A stretch of DNA of 7,731 nucleotides from Deltaproteobacteria bacterium (lineage in GTDB: Bacteria; Desulfobacterota_D; UBA1144; Nemesobacterales; N074bin48). The notes beneath the pieces were generated by a model. It was not told the DNA's origin, did no database searches, and saw only the letters and a list, made by a program, of their open reading frames with translations. Numbering within the stretch: the first letter of the stretch is position 1; every line of letters starts with the position of its first letter. This document shows, piece after piece, positions 1 to 5,208 of the stretch. The stretch lies in contig SMWS01000106.1 in the NCBI GenBank assembly GCA_004356685.1, positions 1 to 7,731 of the forward strand. The letters are read 5' to 3'. Position numbers and translations under genes: made by a program.

Positions 1-424
1 TAGGAGTAGGGCAACATCACATACAGCTAAAAAGTTTTTAGATACCCTGGGCAAACAAATGCCATTTAAGGTAAAAGCTATACAGGTAGATGGAGGGAGT
101 GAGTTTTATTCGGAGTTTGAAAGGGAATGTGAGAGCAAGGGGATAAGATTGTTTGTCCTACCTCCCAGGAGTCCTAAATTAAACGGTTGTGTGGAAAGGG
201 CACAAAGAACACACAGAGAAGAATTCTATGAGCTGTGTGATGTAGTTCCCTGGACAGTGCCTCAACTCAATAGAGAACTCAGAAAGTGGGAATATACATA
301 CAACTGTGTTAGACCACATCAGGCACTTGGGTATAAAACACCTTTGCAATTCTTAAAAGATAATGGGATTATTAATAATTATTCAAACCCCTCTGATTTG
401 TCTCATATGTAGTGAACCTATACA
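1..424 (+). mobile_element. Right-hand portion of an insertion sequence (left end outside window)
   Basis: The transposase fragment at 2-412 implies an insertion sequence whose left end is missing. The right boundary is a guess. The text just after the stop ends in ...CTATACA (to 424), which read inward starts TGTATAGG. IS481-type ends often begin TGT, but without the left end no inverted repeat or target duplication can be shown. The tetR promoter begins about 50 bp further on. Confidence 0.4.
2..412 (+). CDS. IS481-type transposase / rve-family integrase, C-terminal part (5'-truncated by window edge)
   Basis: The frame is open to the window edge and encodes 136 residues before the TAG stop, so the gene starts outside; the first internal ATG (59) is not the true start. 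It shows the second half of a DDE integrase core: the second acidic residue in VDGGSEF (about residue 31) and the glutamate in NGCVER (about 66), with 34 residues between them, as in the D(34-35)E spacing of retroviral-integrase-like transposases. The tail motif RPHQALGYKTPLQFL is typical of IS481 and related IS3-like transposases. The first catalytic Asp and any N-terminal HTH lie off the edge. The protein would cut and join the ends of its insertion sequence. The reading frame is intact as far as visible, so activity cannot be excluded. The exact IS family is inferred from motifs only. Confidence 0.88.
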   Translation, partial: RSRATSHTAKKFLDTLGKQMPFKVKAIQVDGGSEFYSEFERECESKGIRLFVLPPRSPKLNGCVERAQRTHREEFYELCDVVPWTVPQLNRELRKWEYTYNCVRPHQALGYKTPLQFLKDNGIINNYSNPSDLSHM

Positions 425-475
425 AAAAAATTTAGAGTAAAATAAAGAGAATATTAAAAATAATTTAAAAATCAC

Positions 476-504
476 TTGACTTATTATTAGAACTGCTTTA
501 TTAT
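476..504 (+). promoter_or_regulatory. Sigma-70-type promoter of the tetR-family gene
   Basis: TTGACT (476-481) and TATTAT (499-504) are separated by exactly 17 bp, each one base from consensus or nearly so. Transcription would start near 511, inside the 18-bp repeat at 507-524, giving a leader of about 25 nt that carries an AGAGGA ribosome binding site. Confidence 0.7.
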
Positions 505-506
505 TG

Positions 507-524
507 TACTGACTGGTCAACTAG
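507..524 (+). promoter_or_regulatory. Putative TetR-family operator, copy 1 (tetR promoter)
   Basis: The 18-mer TACTGACTGGTCAACTAG contains the imperfect dyad TGAC-TG-GTCA (510-519). It begins 2 bp after the -10 hexamer and covers the predicted start point, so a bound repressor would block initiation. An identical 18-mer lies at 1147-1164. Binding by the neighbouring regulator is inferred from position and repetition. Confidence 0.7.
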
Positions 525-535
525 AGGACTGAACA

Positions 536-1126
536 ATGACTACAAGAGAAAAATTAATAGACAGTGCAATAGAACTACTAAGCAACAAAAGCTACAATTC
601 AGTTGGCGTCCAGCAGTTGTGTGAACGTGCTGAAGTAAAGAAGGGCAGCTTTTATCATTTTTTCCCCTCAAAACGTGATCTTACGATTGTTGCATTAGAT
701 ACGATTTGGGAAAATTTTAAAACGCATATGTTACTTCCAATTCTTGAAACTGATTTAGAACCTCTAGACAAACTAAAAACTATAATGGAGCAAGGTTATA
801 AGCACCTTGTAAGCTCTAAGTCCTCCAATGGTTGTGTTTCCGGGTGCAATATTGGGAACCTGGCAGTCGAGCTCAGCACTCAGGACGAAGAAATCCGAAA
901 AAAAATAGTATCAATATTTGATGAATGGACGGGTTTTATTGAAATATTAATACAGGATGCCATTTCGAGAGGACAATTAAGCTCAAAAATAAATGTAAGG
1001 GCTACCGCTCAGGCGCTTCTGGCATTTGTAGAAGGCACACTGCTCCTGTGTAAAACATATAATGATCCTGAAATAATGAAAAATATAAGTAACAATGCAT
1101 TTAACATTCTAAGAGTGATTAAATAA
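536..1126 (+). CDS. TetR/AcrR-family repressor, NemR-like redox/electrophile-sensor type
   Basis: 196 residues, normal for the family. The N-terminal HTH DNA-binding domain spans about 5-50, with the recognition region VKKGSFYHFFPSK at 34-46. The ligand domain has SNGCVSGCNIGNLAVELS (98-114). By hand alignment to E. coli NemR (from memory), C104 matches the redox-active Cys106 (SGCLTVKLSAE) and K173 (in EGTLLLCK) matches Lys175, the partner in NemR's Cys-Lys sulfenamide switch. NemR represses genes that detoxify aldehydes and quinones and responds to reactive chlorine. An additional C100 and C172 lie near these positions. The start at 536 is supported by AGAGGA (523-528) at a 7-nt spacing. 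Identical putative operators lie in its own promoter and before the downstream sigma gene, suggesting autorepression and control of that gene. The family call is firm; the inducer is inferred. Confidence 0.93.
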   Translation: MTTREKLIDSAIELLSNKSYNSVGVQQLCERAEVKKGSFYHFFPSKRDLTIVALDTIWENFKTHMLLPILETDLEPLDKLKTIMEQGYKHLVSSKSSNGCVSGCNIGNLAVELSTQDEEIRKKIVSIFDEWTGFIEILIQDAISRGQLSSKINVRATAQALLAFVEGTLLLCKTYNDPEIMKNISNNAFNILRVIK

Positions 1127-1134
1127 AAAAAATT

Positions 1135-1140
1135 TATACT
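1135..1140 (+). promoter_or_regulatory. Possible -10 element for the sigma-factor gene
   Basis: TATACT lies 9-14 bp after the tetR stop and 6 bp before the second operator copy, which would then cover the start point as at tetR. No good -35 lies 16-18 bp upstream (AGAGTG at 1112-1117), so the promoter is weak, needs an activator, or the gene is also read through from tetR. Confidence 0.4.
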
Positions 1141-1146
1141 AATATT

Positions 1147-1164
1147 TACTGACTGGTCAACTAG
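1147..1164 (+). promoter_or_regulatory. Putative TetR-family operator, copy 2 (upstream of sigma gene)
   Basis: This is an exact 18-bp copy of the word at 507-524, including the TGAC-N2-GTCA core (1150-1159). It sits in the 61-bp gap between tetR and the sigma-factor gene, 23 bp before the ATG and about 10 bp before its GGGGG ribosome binding site. The DNA on either side of the two copies differs, so the 18 bp is the shared unit. Confidence 0.68.
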
Positions 1165-1187
1165 TTAGTATTAAGGGGGTAAGTTTG

Positions 1188-1874
1188 ATGCTTAGACAAG
1201 CAAATTTAATAGATAGCAAATTCATACCGGTATTAAGTGGTAAAATTGTTTCATATTCAACCAAACTAAACTATAAAGAACTAAACGACGAAAAGCTTGC
1301 ATCATTATATGTAAACGACCGAGACGATGATGCATACAATGAAATTGTGAACAGGTATGGTGAAAAGATATTTAGACTTGCCATGAGAATTACAAAGAAT
1401 CCTGAAAGTGCGGAAGAAGTTCTTCAAAATGTTTTTGTAAAACTTATAGAAAAGCTCGGCACTTTCAGAGAAGAATCAAAGCTTGCAACCTGGATTTACA
1501 CTGTAAGCTCAAATGAAGCATTTATGTTCCTGAGAAGCAAAAACAAAAGTAGTTTTAAAGAAATAAGTGTTGAGGAATTTAATAATAAAGATAACGGATC
1601 AGCTTATGAAGGTTTACAGATAAAATATGATGGTTTTGGTCCTGATGATTCTGCAATTAATGCACAACAGCAAGAAATTTTAGAAAGGGCCATCAGTGAA
1701 CTGCACGAAGAATATCGAATTGTATTCCAGCTAAGAGACGTTGAGGGGCTTTCCAACCAGCAAGCTGCTGATGTGCTTGGACTGTCACTGCCAGCTGTAA
1801 AGTCCAGAATTCTGAGGGCTAGAAATCAACTTAAGAAAAAATTAGCCAGATATTTTCCTGAGTTTAAAGATTAA
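1188..1874 (+). CDS. ECF-type RNA polymerase sigma factor (RpoE-like)
   Basis: 228 residues from the ATG at 1188. A TTG at 1185 also fits the frame, but the ATG is better placed (8 nt) behind the AAGGGGG ribosome binding site at 1173-1179. About 45 N-terminal residues precede sigma region 2 (about 46-118: DDDAYNEIVNRYGEKIFRLA, then AEEVLQNVFVKL and the -10-reading segment FREESKLATWIYTVSSNEA). An acidic linker of about 40 residues leads to region 4 (about 162-218), with the HTH LSNQQAADVLGLSLPAVKSR (188-207) for -35 recognition. It would direct core polymerase to a separate promoter set. No anti-sigma gene follows: the next genes converge from the other strand. Control may instead be transcriptional, through the TetR operator upstream. 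The promoters it reads cannot be predicted here. Confidence 0.92.
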   Translation: MLRQANLIDSKFIPVLSGKIVSYSTKLNYKELNDEKLASLYVNDRDDDAYNEIVNRYGEKIFRLAMRITKNPESAEEVLQNVFVKLIEKLGTFREESKLATWIYTVSSNEAFMFLRSKNKSSFKEISVEEFNNKDNGSAYEGLQIKYDGFGPDDSAINAQQQEILERAISELHEEYRIVFQLRDVEGLSNQQAADVLGLSLPAVKSRILRARNQLKKKLARYFPEFKD

Positions 1875-1971
1875 TTAGTAGAAATGGTGAATATATTAAT
1901 TTGAATAAGCTAGACATTCTAACTAATATATAATAATAAGACCCTAAAAGTGAATTTAATTATTTTTAACA

Positions 1972-1984
1972 ATTAGCTGCTAAT
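1972..1984 (-). terminator. Small hairpin after the glutaredoxin stop, weak terminator candidate
   Basis: ATTAGC and GCTAAT flank a single base (1978), starting 2 bp past the glutaredoxin stop on the minus strand. The stem is short, must open its centre to fold, and is followed on the minus strand by TGTTAAAAATAATT rather than a clean T-run. No other terminator-like structure is visible in the convergent gap 1875-1986. Confidence 0.25.
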
Positions 1985-1986
1985 CT

Positions 1987-2307
1987 TTAACCTGCAGCAG
2001 ATTTCACTAGAGGTTCCAACTGCCCATTTTGAAACATTTCTGTGCAAATATCACACCCGCCTATGAACTCCCCACCCACATAAAGCTGCGGGATTGTAGG
2101 CCAATTTGAAAAATCCTTTATACCTTGTCTTATTTCAGGATCAAGAAGAACATCAACAGTTTCATAAGGAACATCATATGAATTTAACATTTGTACTATC
2201 TGTGCAGAAAATCCACATTGGGGAGCCTGCTTGTTACCTTTCATAAAAAGAATGATCTTGTTATCTCCAATCTGTTTTTTTATAGTTTCTTGAATATCTT
2301 GAGACAT
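1987..2307 (-). CDS. grxD: Monothiol CGFS glutaredoxin (Grx4/GrxD family)
   Basis: 106 residues, slightly shorter than E. coli Grx4 (115). A single thioredoxin-fold domain fills the protein. The active site is CGFS at 31-34, with the conserved FMKG lysine (K23), the glutathione-binding WPTIPQLYV (69-77, cis-Pro 73) and GGCDI (83-87). CGFS glutaredoxins bind a glutathione-ligated [2Fe-2S] cluster, as homodimers or as heterodimers with BolA proteins, and transfer clusters or signal iron status in the cytosol; they are poor disulfide reductases. The start is supported by AAGGAG (2314-2319 on the plus map) 6 nt from the ATG. It follows the bolA-like gene by 23 bp on the same strand, so the two are very likely co-transcribed. 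The extra Cys85 and Cys88 near the C-terminus are not part of the active-site motif. Confidence 0.95.
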   Translation of the reverse strand: MSQDIQETIKKQIGDNKIILFMKGNKQAPQCGFSAQIVQMLNSYDVPYETVDVLLDPEIRQGIKDFSNWPTIPQLYVGGEFIGGCDICTEMFQNGQLEPLVKSAAG

Positions 2308-2330
2308 TATCTACTCCTTAAAGTTATAGT

Positions 2331-2570
2331 TTAATTACTCATGCCCTGCCACTGCTCGGGTGTATAGGTTTTCATTGATAAAGCATGTATATCATCTTTC
2401 ATTGCATCACCGAGCGCTTTATATACTACCTGATGTCTTTGTATCAAACTTTTTCCTTCAAATTCATTTGATACAATAATCGCTTCAAAATGAGAGCCGT
2501 CTCCATCTACCTTTACATGCTCTGCGCTCATTCCATTTTCTATTAACTCTTTTATTTTGTCCGGCTCCAT
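2331..2570 (-). CDS. BolA/IbaG-family protein, partner of the monothiol glutaredoxin
   Basis: 79 residues, the usual length for the small IbaG (YrbA) branch. The whole protein is one BolA domain: GDGSHFEAIIVSNEFEGKS (23-41), the RHQVVY helix (45-50) and the signature IHALSMKTYTPEQW (61-74). H62 corresponds to the invariant C-terminal histidine used for [2Fe-2S] coordination in Grx-BolA complexes, and H27 sits in the variable [H/C] loop. Its likely role is Fe-S cluster handling or iron-dependent regulation together with the glutaredoxin encoded 23 bp downstream. A stop codon immediately precedes the ATG, fixing the upstream limit. No Shine-Dalgarno is present at normal distance; the promoter -10 is only 7 nt from the ATG, suggesting a leaderless mRNA. 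The resemblance is stronger to IbaG than to BolA proper. Confidence 0.93.
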   Translation of the reverse strand: MEPDKIKELIENGMSAEHVKVDGDGSHFEAIIVSNEFEGKSLIQRHQVVYKALGDAMKDDIHALSMKTYTPEQWQGMSN

Positions 2571-2577
2571 CTAAGTA

Positions 2578-2605
2578 ATTATAAATTGTTTTTATTCCTT
2601 TTCAA
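2578..2605 (-). promoter_or_regulatory. Promoter of the bolA-glutaredoxin operon (leaderless-type spacing)
   Basis: On the minus strand, TTGAAA (2605-2600), a 16-bp spacer and a perfect TATAAT (2583-2578). Only 7 nt (2577-2571) separate the -10 from the bolA ATG, so transcription should start at or within 1-2 nt of the start codon. Confidence 0.65.
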
Positions 2606-2653
2606 TCTGTCTGCAATATTATTTTATCACTTCTAAAAGTAAGAATTGATTCT

Positions 2654-3005
2654 CTAATAAGCTGCAGCGAAGCAAAACACTAAACATAGAATTCCCAAAA
2701 CAGTTAAGCTCTACTACAATATAAAAAATATTTCCCATCCAAATTACAGCAATTCCACCAATAAGACTTGCTATAGCATGAAATGTAATGCTTAAATACA
2801 GGCTATTAAGTGCATTATTAAAAATAACAGATCGTTTGTCTAAACTTCTAGCTAATTTCCCAATATCTTTTTCATGTTTATGATTTGCAAGATCATGAAT
2901 TGCAGAATGAACATGTGCAAACCTGTTGGCGGTGGTAGACATTACAAGCAATGCCAGACCCAGAACAAACGACAGGGGAGCTAACCACTATTCAGCACTT
3001 TCCAT
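2654..3005 (-). pseudogene. DUF2721-type small membrane protein gene, broken by an amber codon and a frameshift
   Basis: Read on the minus strand from an ATG at 3005-3003, the product starts MESAE, meets TAG (2990-2988), then continues in the same frame as WLAPLSFVLGLALLVMSTTA and NRFAHVHSAIHDL. That is the first membrane segment plus the NRxxxV...I..L pattern I associate with DUF2721 proteins. A charged stretch (KHEKDIGKLARSLDKR) and a second membrane segment (LYLSITFHAIASLIGGIAVI) follow. At base 2708 the frame goes wrong: ignoring that base restores VELTVLGILCLVFCFAAAY and a stop at 2656-2654, a good third membrane segment. Unrepaired, the frame runs on as a non-membrane-like tail to 2619. 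The family's function is unknown. A shortened product could still start at TTG 2951, but it would lose half of the first membrane segment. The family assignment is from memory of the pattern. Confidence 0.6.
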
Positions 3006-3044
3006 AATTAATTTAGACTATCAAAAATTTATAGTAGATTCCAG

Positions 3045-3071
3045 CTAAAATTAATATATAATTAATTTTAG
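3045..3071. repeat. Perfect 11-bp inverted repeat with 5-nt loop
   Basis: CTAAAATTAAT (3045-3055) and ATTAATTTTAG (3061-3071) are perfect reverse complements around ATATA. It lies in the 177-bp gap between the broken DUF2721 gene (minus strand) and the lipoprotein gene (plus strand). No T-run follows on the plus strand (TGTTGAGAG), so it is not a standard terminator. It could be an operator for a dimeric protein or simply a cruciform-prone A+T palindrome. Confidence 0.5.
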
Positions 3072-3118
3072 TGTTGAGAGTGGGTTTTTGGTGATTTAAC
3101 AGTATCATACAATCTCTC

Positions 3119-3146
3119 TTGACTAATATTTTTATATTAGGAAAAT
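3119..3146 (+). promoter_or_regulatory. Candidate promoter of the lipoprotein gene
   Basis: TTGACT (3119-3124) is a good -35. The best -10 at a workable distance is GAAAAT (3141-3146, 16-bp spacer), with four of six consensus bases. It lies 36 bp before the ATG. Confidence 0.35.
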
Positions 3147-3182
3147 ACAAAAATTATTCAATTTAAGGAGACTTAGTTTAAA

Positions 3183-4004
3183 ATGAAAAAACTTATTATA
3201 GCGATACTACTAATACCATTTTTATTTACCGCCTGCTCTAAAGAGGAAAAAAGAACTAAAGAATATTCTGAACGAGAAGTGCAAAGCCAACACCACTTTG
3301 CAAAAAAAGAAGCTACTAAAAAACAACGGGCTTCAAAAAAACCAATTGCTAGAATAAATGGTACAGAAATTTTTGAAGAGGATCTCGAAGATGGAAACCT
3401 GAACTTAACGGTTAAAAATGAGGTTCTCTACCAGGTCGCCGTAGAAAGAGGGATTGATAAAATAGTACAACCTGAAGTTGCAAAATATGAAAGAAATCTT
3501 ATTCTTAAATTAATTAAGGATGAGCTCAGAAAAGGTATTGAAACAAAAATAAGCGATGAAGAAATAGCAGGATACTACAAAAACCATAAACATGAGTATA
3601 CGCTTGTTGAACTAGAAGAACTCATAGCTGTTAATAAGGAGGTAGCTGGAGAGGTAAGGAAAGAAGCCCTTAAAGGAACCGATTTTAAGCAAATTGTTCA
3701 GCTGCATACAACTGAAGAAGGGTCTCCGGTAGCATTTCAGCAAACATCAAATGTTGTAGTTGGGGTATTCAGCGAAGCGCTCGATCTTGGTCAGGTAAGC
3801 CAAGTAATTGAGTCAAACGGTCAATTTATAGTCCAAAAAGTAGTTAATAAAAATGACCCTTCGTTCGAAGATCTTAAAGATACAATTGCTATTTACCTCA
3901 CAAAAGAAAAAGCTGATAACCAATATGCCTCGATTATAGAAGGCCTAAAGAAAGAAAAGAACGTAGAGATCTTAGTCCCGGCTGAAGAGCAAGCTGCAGA
4001 ATAA
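3183..4004 (+). CDS. Envelope lipoprotein with SurA-like N-region and degenerate PpiC/parvulin domain
   Basis: 273 residues. The signal peptide MKKLIIAILLIPFLFTAC ends in a lipobox with C18 as the lipidated residue; Ser at +2 fits outer-membrane sorting by the proteobacterial rule. Residues 19-54 form a Lys/Glu/Arg-rich tether. PIARINGTEIFEEDLE (54-69) starts a SurA/PrsA-type helical chaperone region reaching about 135. Residues 138-225 resemble a parvulin fold: the strand-helix start (LVELEELIAVNKEVAGEV), KGTDFKQIVQ, and the closing LGQVSQVIESNGQFIVQKV. The usual rotamase marks (an early His as in 'HIL', the GG-x-G loop, a final 'GxHI') are absent, so it is probably a chaperone-like holdase rather than an isomerase. 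The ribosome binding site AAGGAG (3165-3170) sits a rather long 12 nt from the ATG. The C-terminal end is Glu/Ala-rich. The family call is fairly sure; lack of catalysis is inferred. Confidence 0.82.
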   Translation: MKKLIIAILLIPFLFTACSKEEKRTKEYSEREVQSQHHFAKKEATKKQRASKKPIARINGTEIFEEDLEDGNLNLTVKNEVLYQVAVERGIDKIVQPEVAKYERNLILKLIKDELRKGIETKISDEEIAGYYKNHKHEYTLVELEELIAVNKEVAGEVRKEALKGTDFKQIVQLHTTEEGSPVAFQQTSNVVVGVFSEALDLGQVSQVIESNGQFIVQKVVNKNDPSFEDLKDTIAIYLTKEKADNQYASIIEGLKKEKNVEILVPAEEQAAE

Positions 4005-4067
4005 GATTTTTATTTTTTAACAATCTTTTTGTATTCACTTTTATCTTTTTAGGTGTCTAAGTGTCCT

Positions 4068-4106
4068 TTCACCTTAGGCTGAATTTCACTTATTATACAA
4101 GCTTGT
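4068..4106 (+). promoter_or_regulatory. Candidate argC promoter with a palindrome at the start point
   Basis: TTCACC (4068-4073), 17 bp, then TATTAT (4091-4096). Next to it, ACAAGCTTGT (4097-4106) is a perfect 10-bp palindrome covering the expected start at about 4103. A leader of about 65 nt would follow. I see no ArgR-box-like pair (TGAAT...ATTCA) and no attenuator stem. A weak stem CTAAG/CTTAG (4057-4061/4073-4077) overlaps the -35. Confidence 0.35.
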
Positions 4107-4167
4107 TTCTATTTCTAGTAAACTTTCCATTTGAAAACAAACTATTTCCCAGATAGCTTGATCATAA

Positions 4168-5208
4168 ATGACTAAAATAAAAGTTGCCATATTAGGAGCA
4201 AGCGGTTACACGGGTAGTGAGCTGCTGAGGTTTCTTGTAAATCATCCCCGTGTTGAGCTCAGCTATCTTACAGCCGACAGGAGCGCTGGTAAGAAGCTTC
4301 ATGAAGTGCTTCCTGTGTTTAAAGATATTATTGATATAAAACTGCATCCACTCGAGACGGGCAAGATCCCTGATAATATCGATTTTGCATTCACCGCACT
4401 TCCTCACGGTACTTCTGCAAATATTGTAAAATATCTATATGAAAAAGGTATAAAGGTGGTAGACCTTGGGGCAGATTTTAGGCTTAGCTATAAAGTTTAT
4501 AAGGAGTGGTATGGGCAGCATCCCTGCCCGGAACTTATTGATAAAGCCGTATACGGTCTTCCAGAACTCAGTAGGGCTAAAATTAAAAAAACAAGAATAG
4601 TTGCAAATCCCGGTTGTTACCCGGAGTCTTCTATACTTCCGCTAGCACCACTTCTTAAAAATGAAATTATAAAATCCAATACAATAATTATTGATTCCAA
4701 ATCAGGAGTTTCGGGTGCTGGCAGATCGGCTGATCTGGCTTTTAACTTCTGTGAGGTAAATGAAGGACTGAAAGCCTACAAGATTGGAGAGCACAGGCAT
4801 ATGCCCGAAATTATAGAAGTACTATCTGATTTTTCAGGCAAAAAAGTTGCCCTCAATTTTACTCCTCACCTGATCCCAATGGACAGGGGAATTTTATCCA
4901 CAGTATATGTGGACCTCAAAAAGAAGATGAATACAAATGAACTATTATCTGTTTATAACAAATTCTATAAAAAAGAAAAGTTTATAAGAATAATGCCGGA
5001 AAATGTATATCCATCCACTCACCAGGTGAGGGGATCTAATTTTTGTGATATAGGATGTAAAGTTATCCTACAGCAGAAAAAAGCAATAATAATTTCTGTA
5101 ATAGATAACCTCGTAAAAGGAGCATCAGGACAGGCTGTTCAGAATATGAATATTATGATGGGATTTCCAGAAGATACAGGGCTGAATATCCCTCCAGTTT
5201 TTCCTTAA
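4168..5208 (+). CDS. argC: N-acetyl-gamma-glutamyl-phosphate reductase
   Basis: 346 residues, full length for the type 1 ArgC family. It reduces N-acetylglutamyl-5-phosphate to the semialdehyde with NADPH, the third step of arginine/ornithine synthesis, in the cytosol. Visible marks: the NADP-binding GASGYTGSELLRFL (10-23), ALPHG (77-81), VVDLGADFR (97-105), YGLPE (129-133), the catalytic Cys150 in VANPGCYPES, SGVSGAGR (179-186), GEHRHMPEI with the catalytic-region His211 (207-215), and the C-terminal VKGASGQAVQNMN (317-329). All key residues are present. The start at 4168 gives the normal N-terminus (KIKVAILGASGYTG), but no clear Shine-Dalgarno precedes it. No other arg gene is adjacent. Its stop shares TTAA with the stop of the convergent desulfurase gene. 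Confidence 0.97.
   Translation: MTKIKVAILGASGYTGSELLRFLVNHPRVELSYLTADRSAGKKLHEVLPVFKDIIDIKLHPLETGKIPDNIDFAFTALPHGTSANIVKYLYEKGIKVVDLGADFRLSYKVYKEWYGQHPCPELIDKAVYGLPELSRAKIKKTRIVANPGCYPESSILPLAPLLKNEIIKSNTIIIDSKSGVSGAGRSADLAFNFCEVNEGLKAYKIGEHRHMPEIIEVLSDFSGKKVALNFTPHLIPMDRGILSTVYVDLKKKMNTNELLSVYNKFYKKEKFIRIMPENVYPSTHQVRGSNFCDIGCKVILQQKKAIIISVIDNLVKGASGQAVQNMNIMMGFPEDTGLNIPPVFP

Noticed and set aside
1875..1930. Possible long-range stem ATTAGTAG...CTAACTAAT after the sigma gene
   Set aside because: The arms are imperfect and separated by about 35 nt with no T-run, so this is not a credible terminator.
4051..4077. Possible terminator after the lipoprotein gene (AGGTG/CACCT or CTAAG/CTTAG stems)
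   Set aside because: The stems are 5 bp, mutually exclusive and followed by GCTGAATTT rather than a T-run; the T-rich stretch 4008-4018 has no stem before it.
4192..4407. Minus-strand 71-codon frame inside argC
   Set aside because: It lies wholly opposite conserved argC sequence, including the NADP-binding motif, and its translation looks random.
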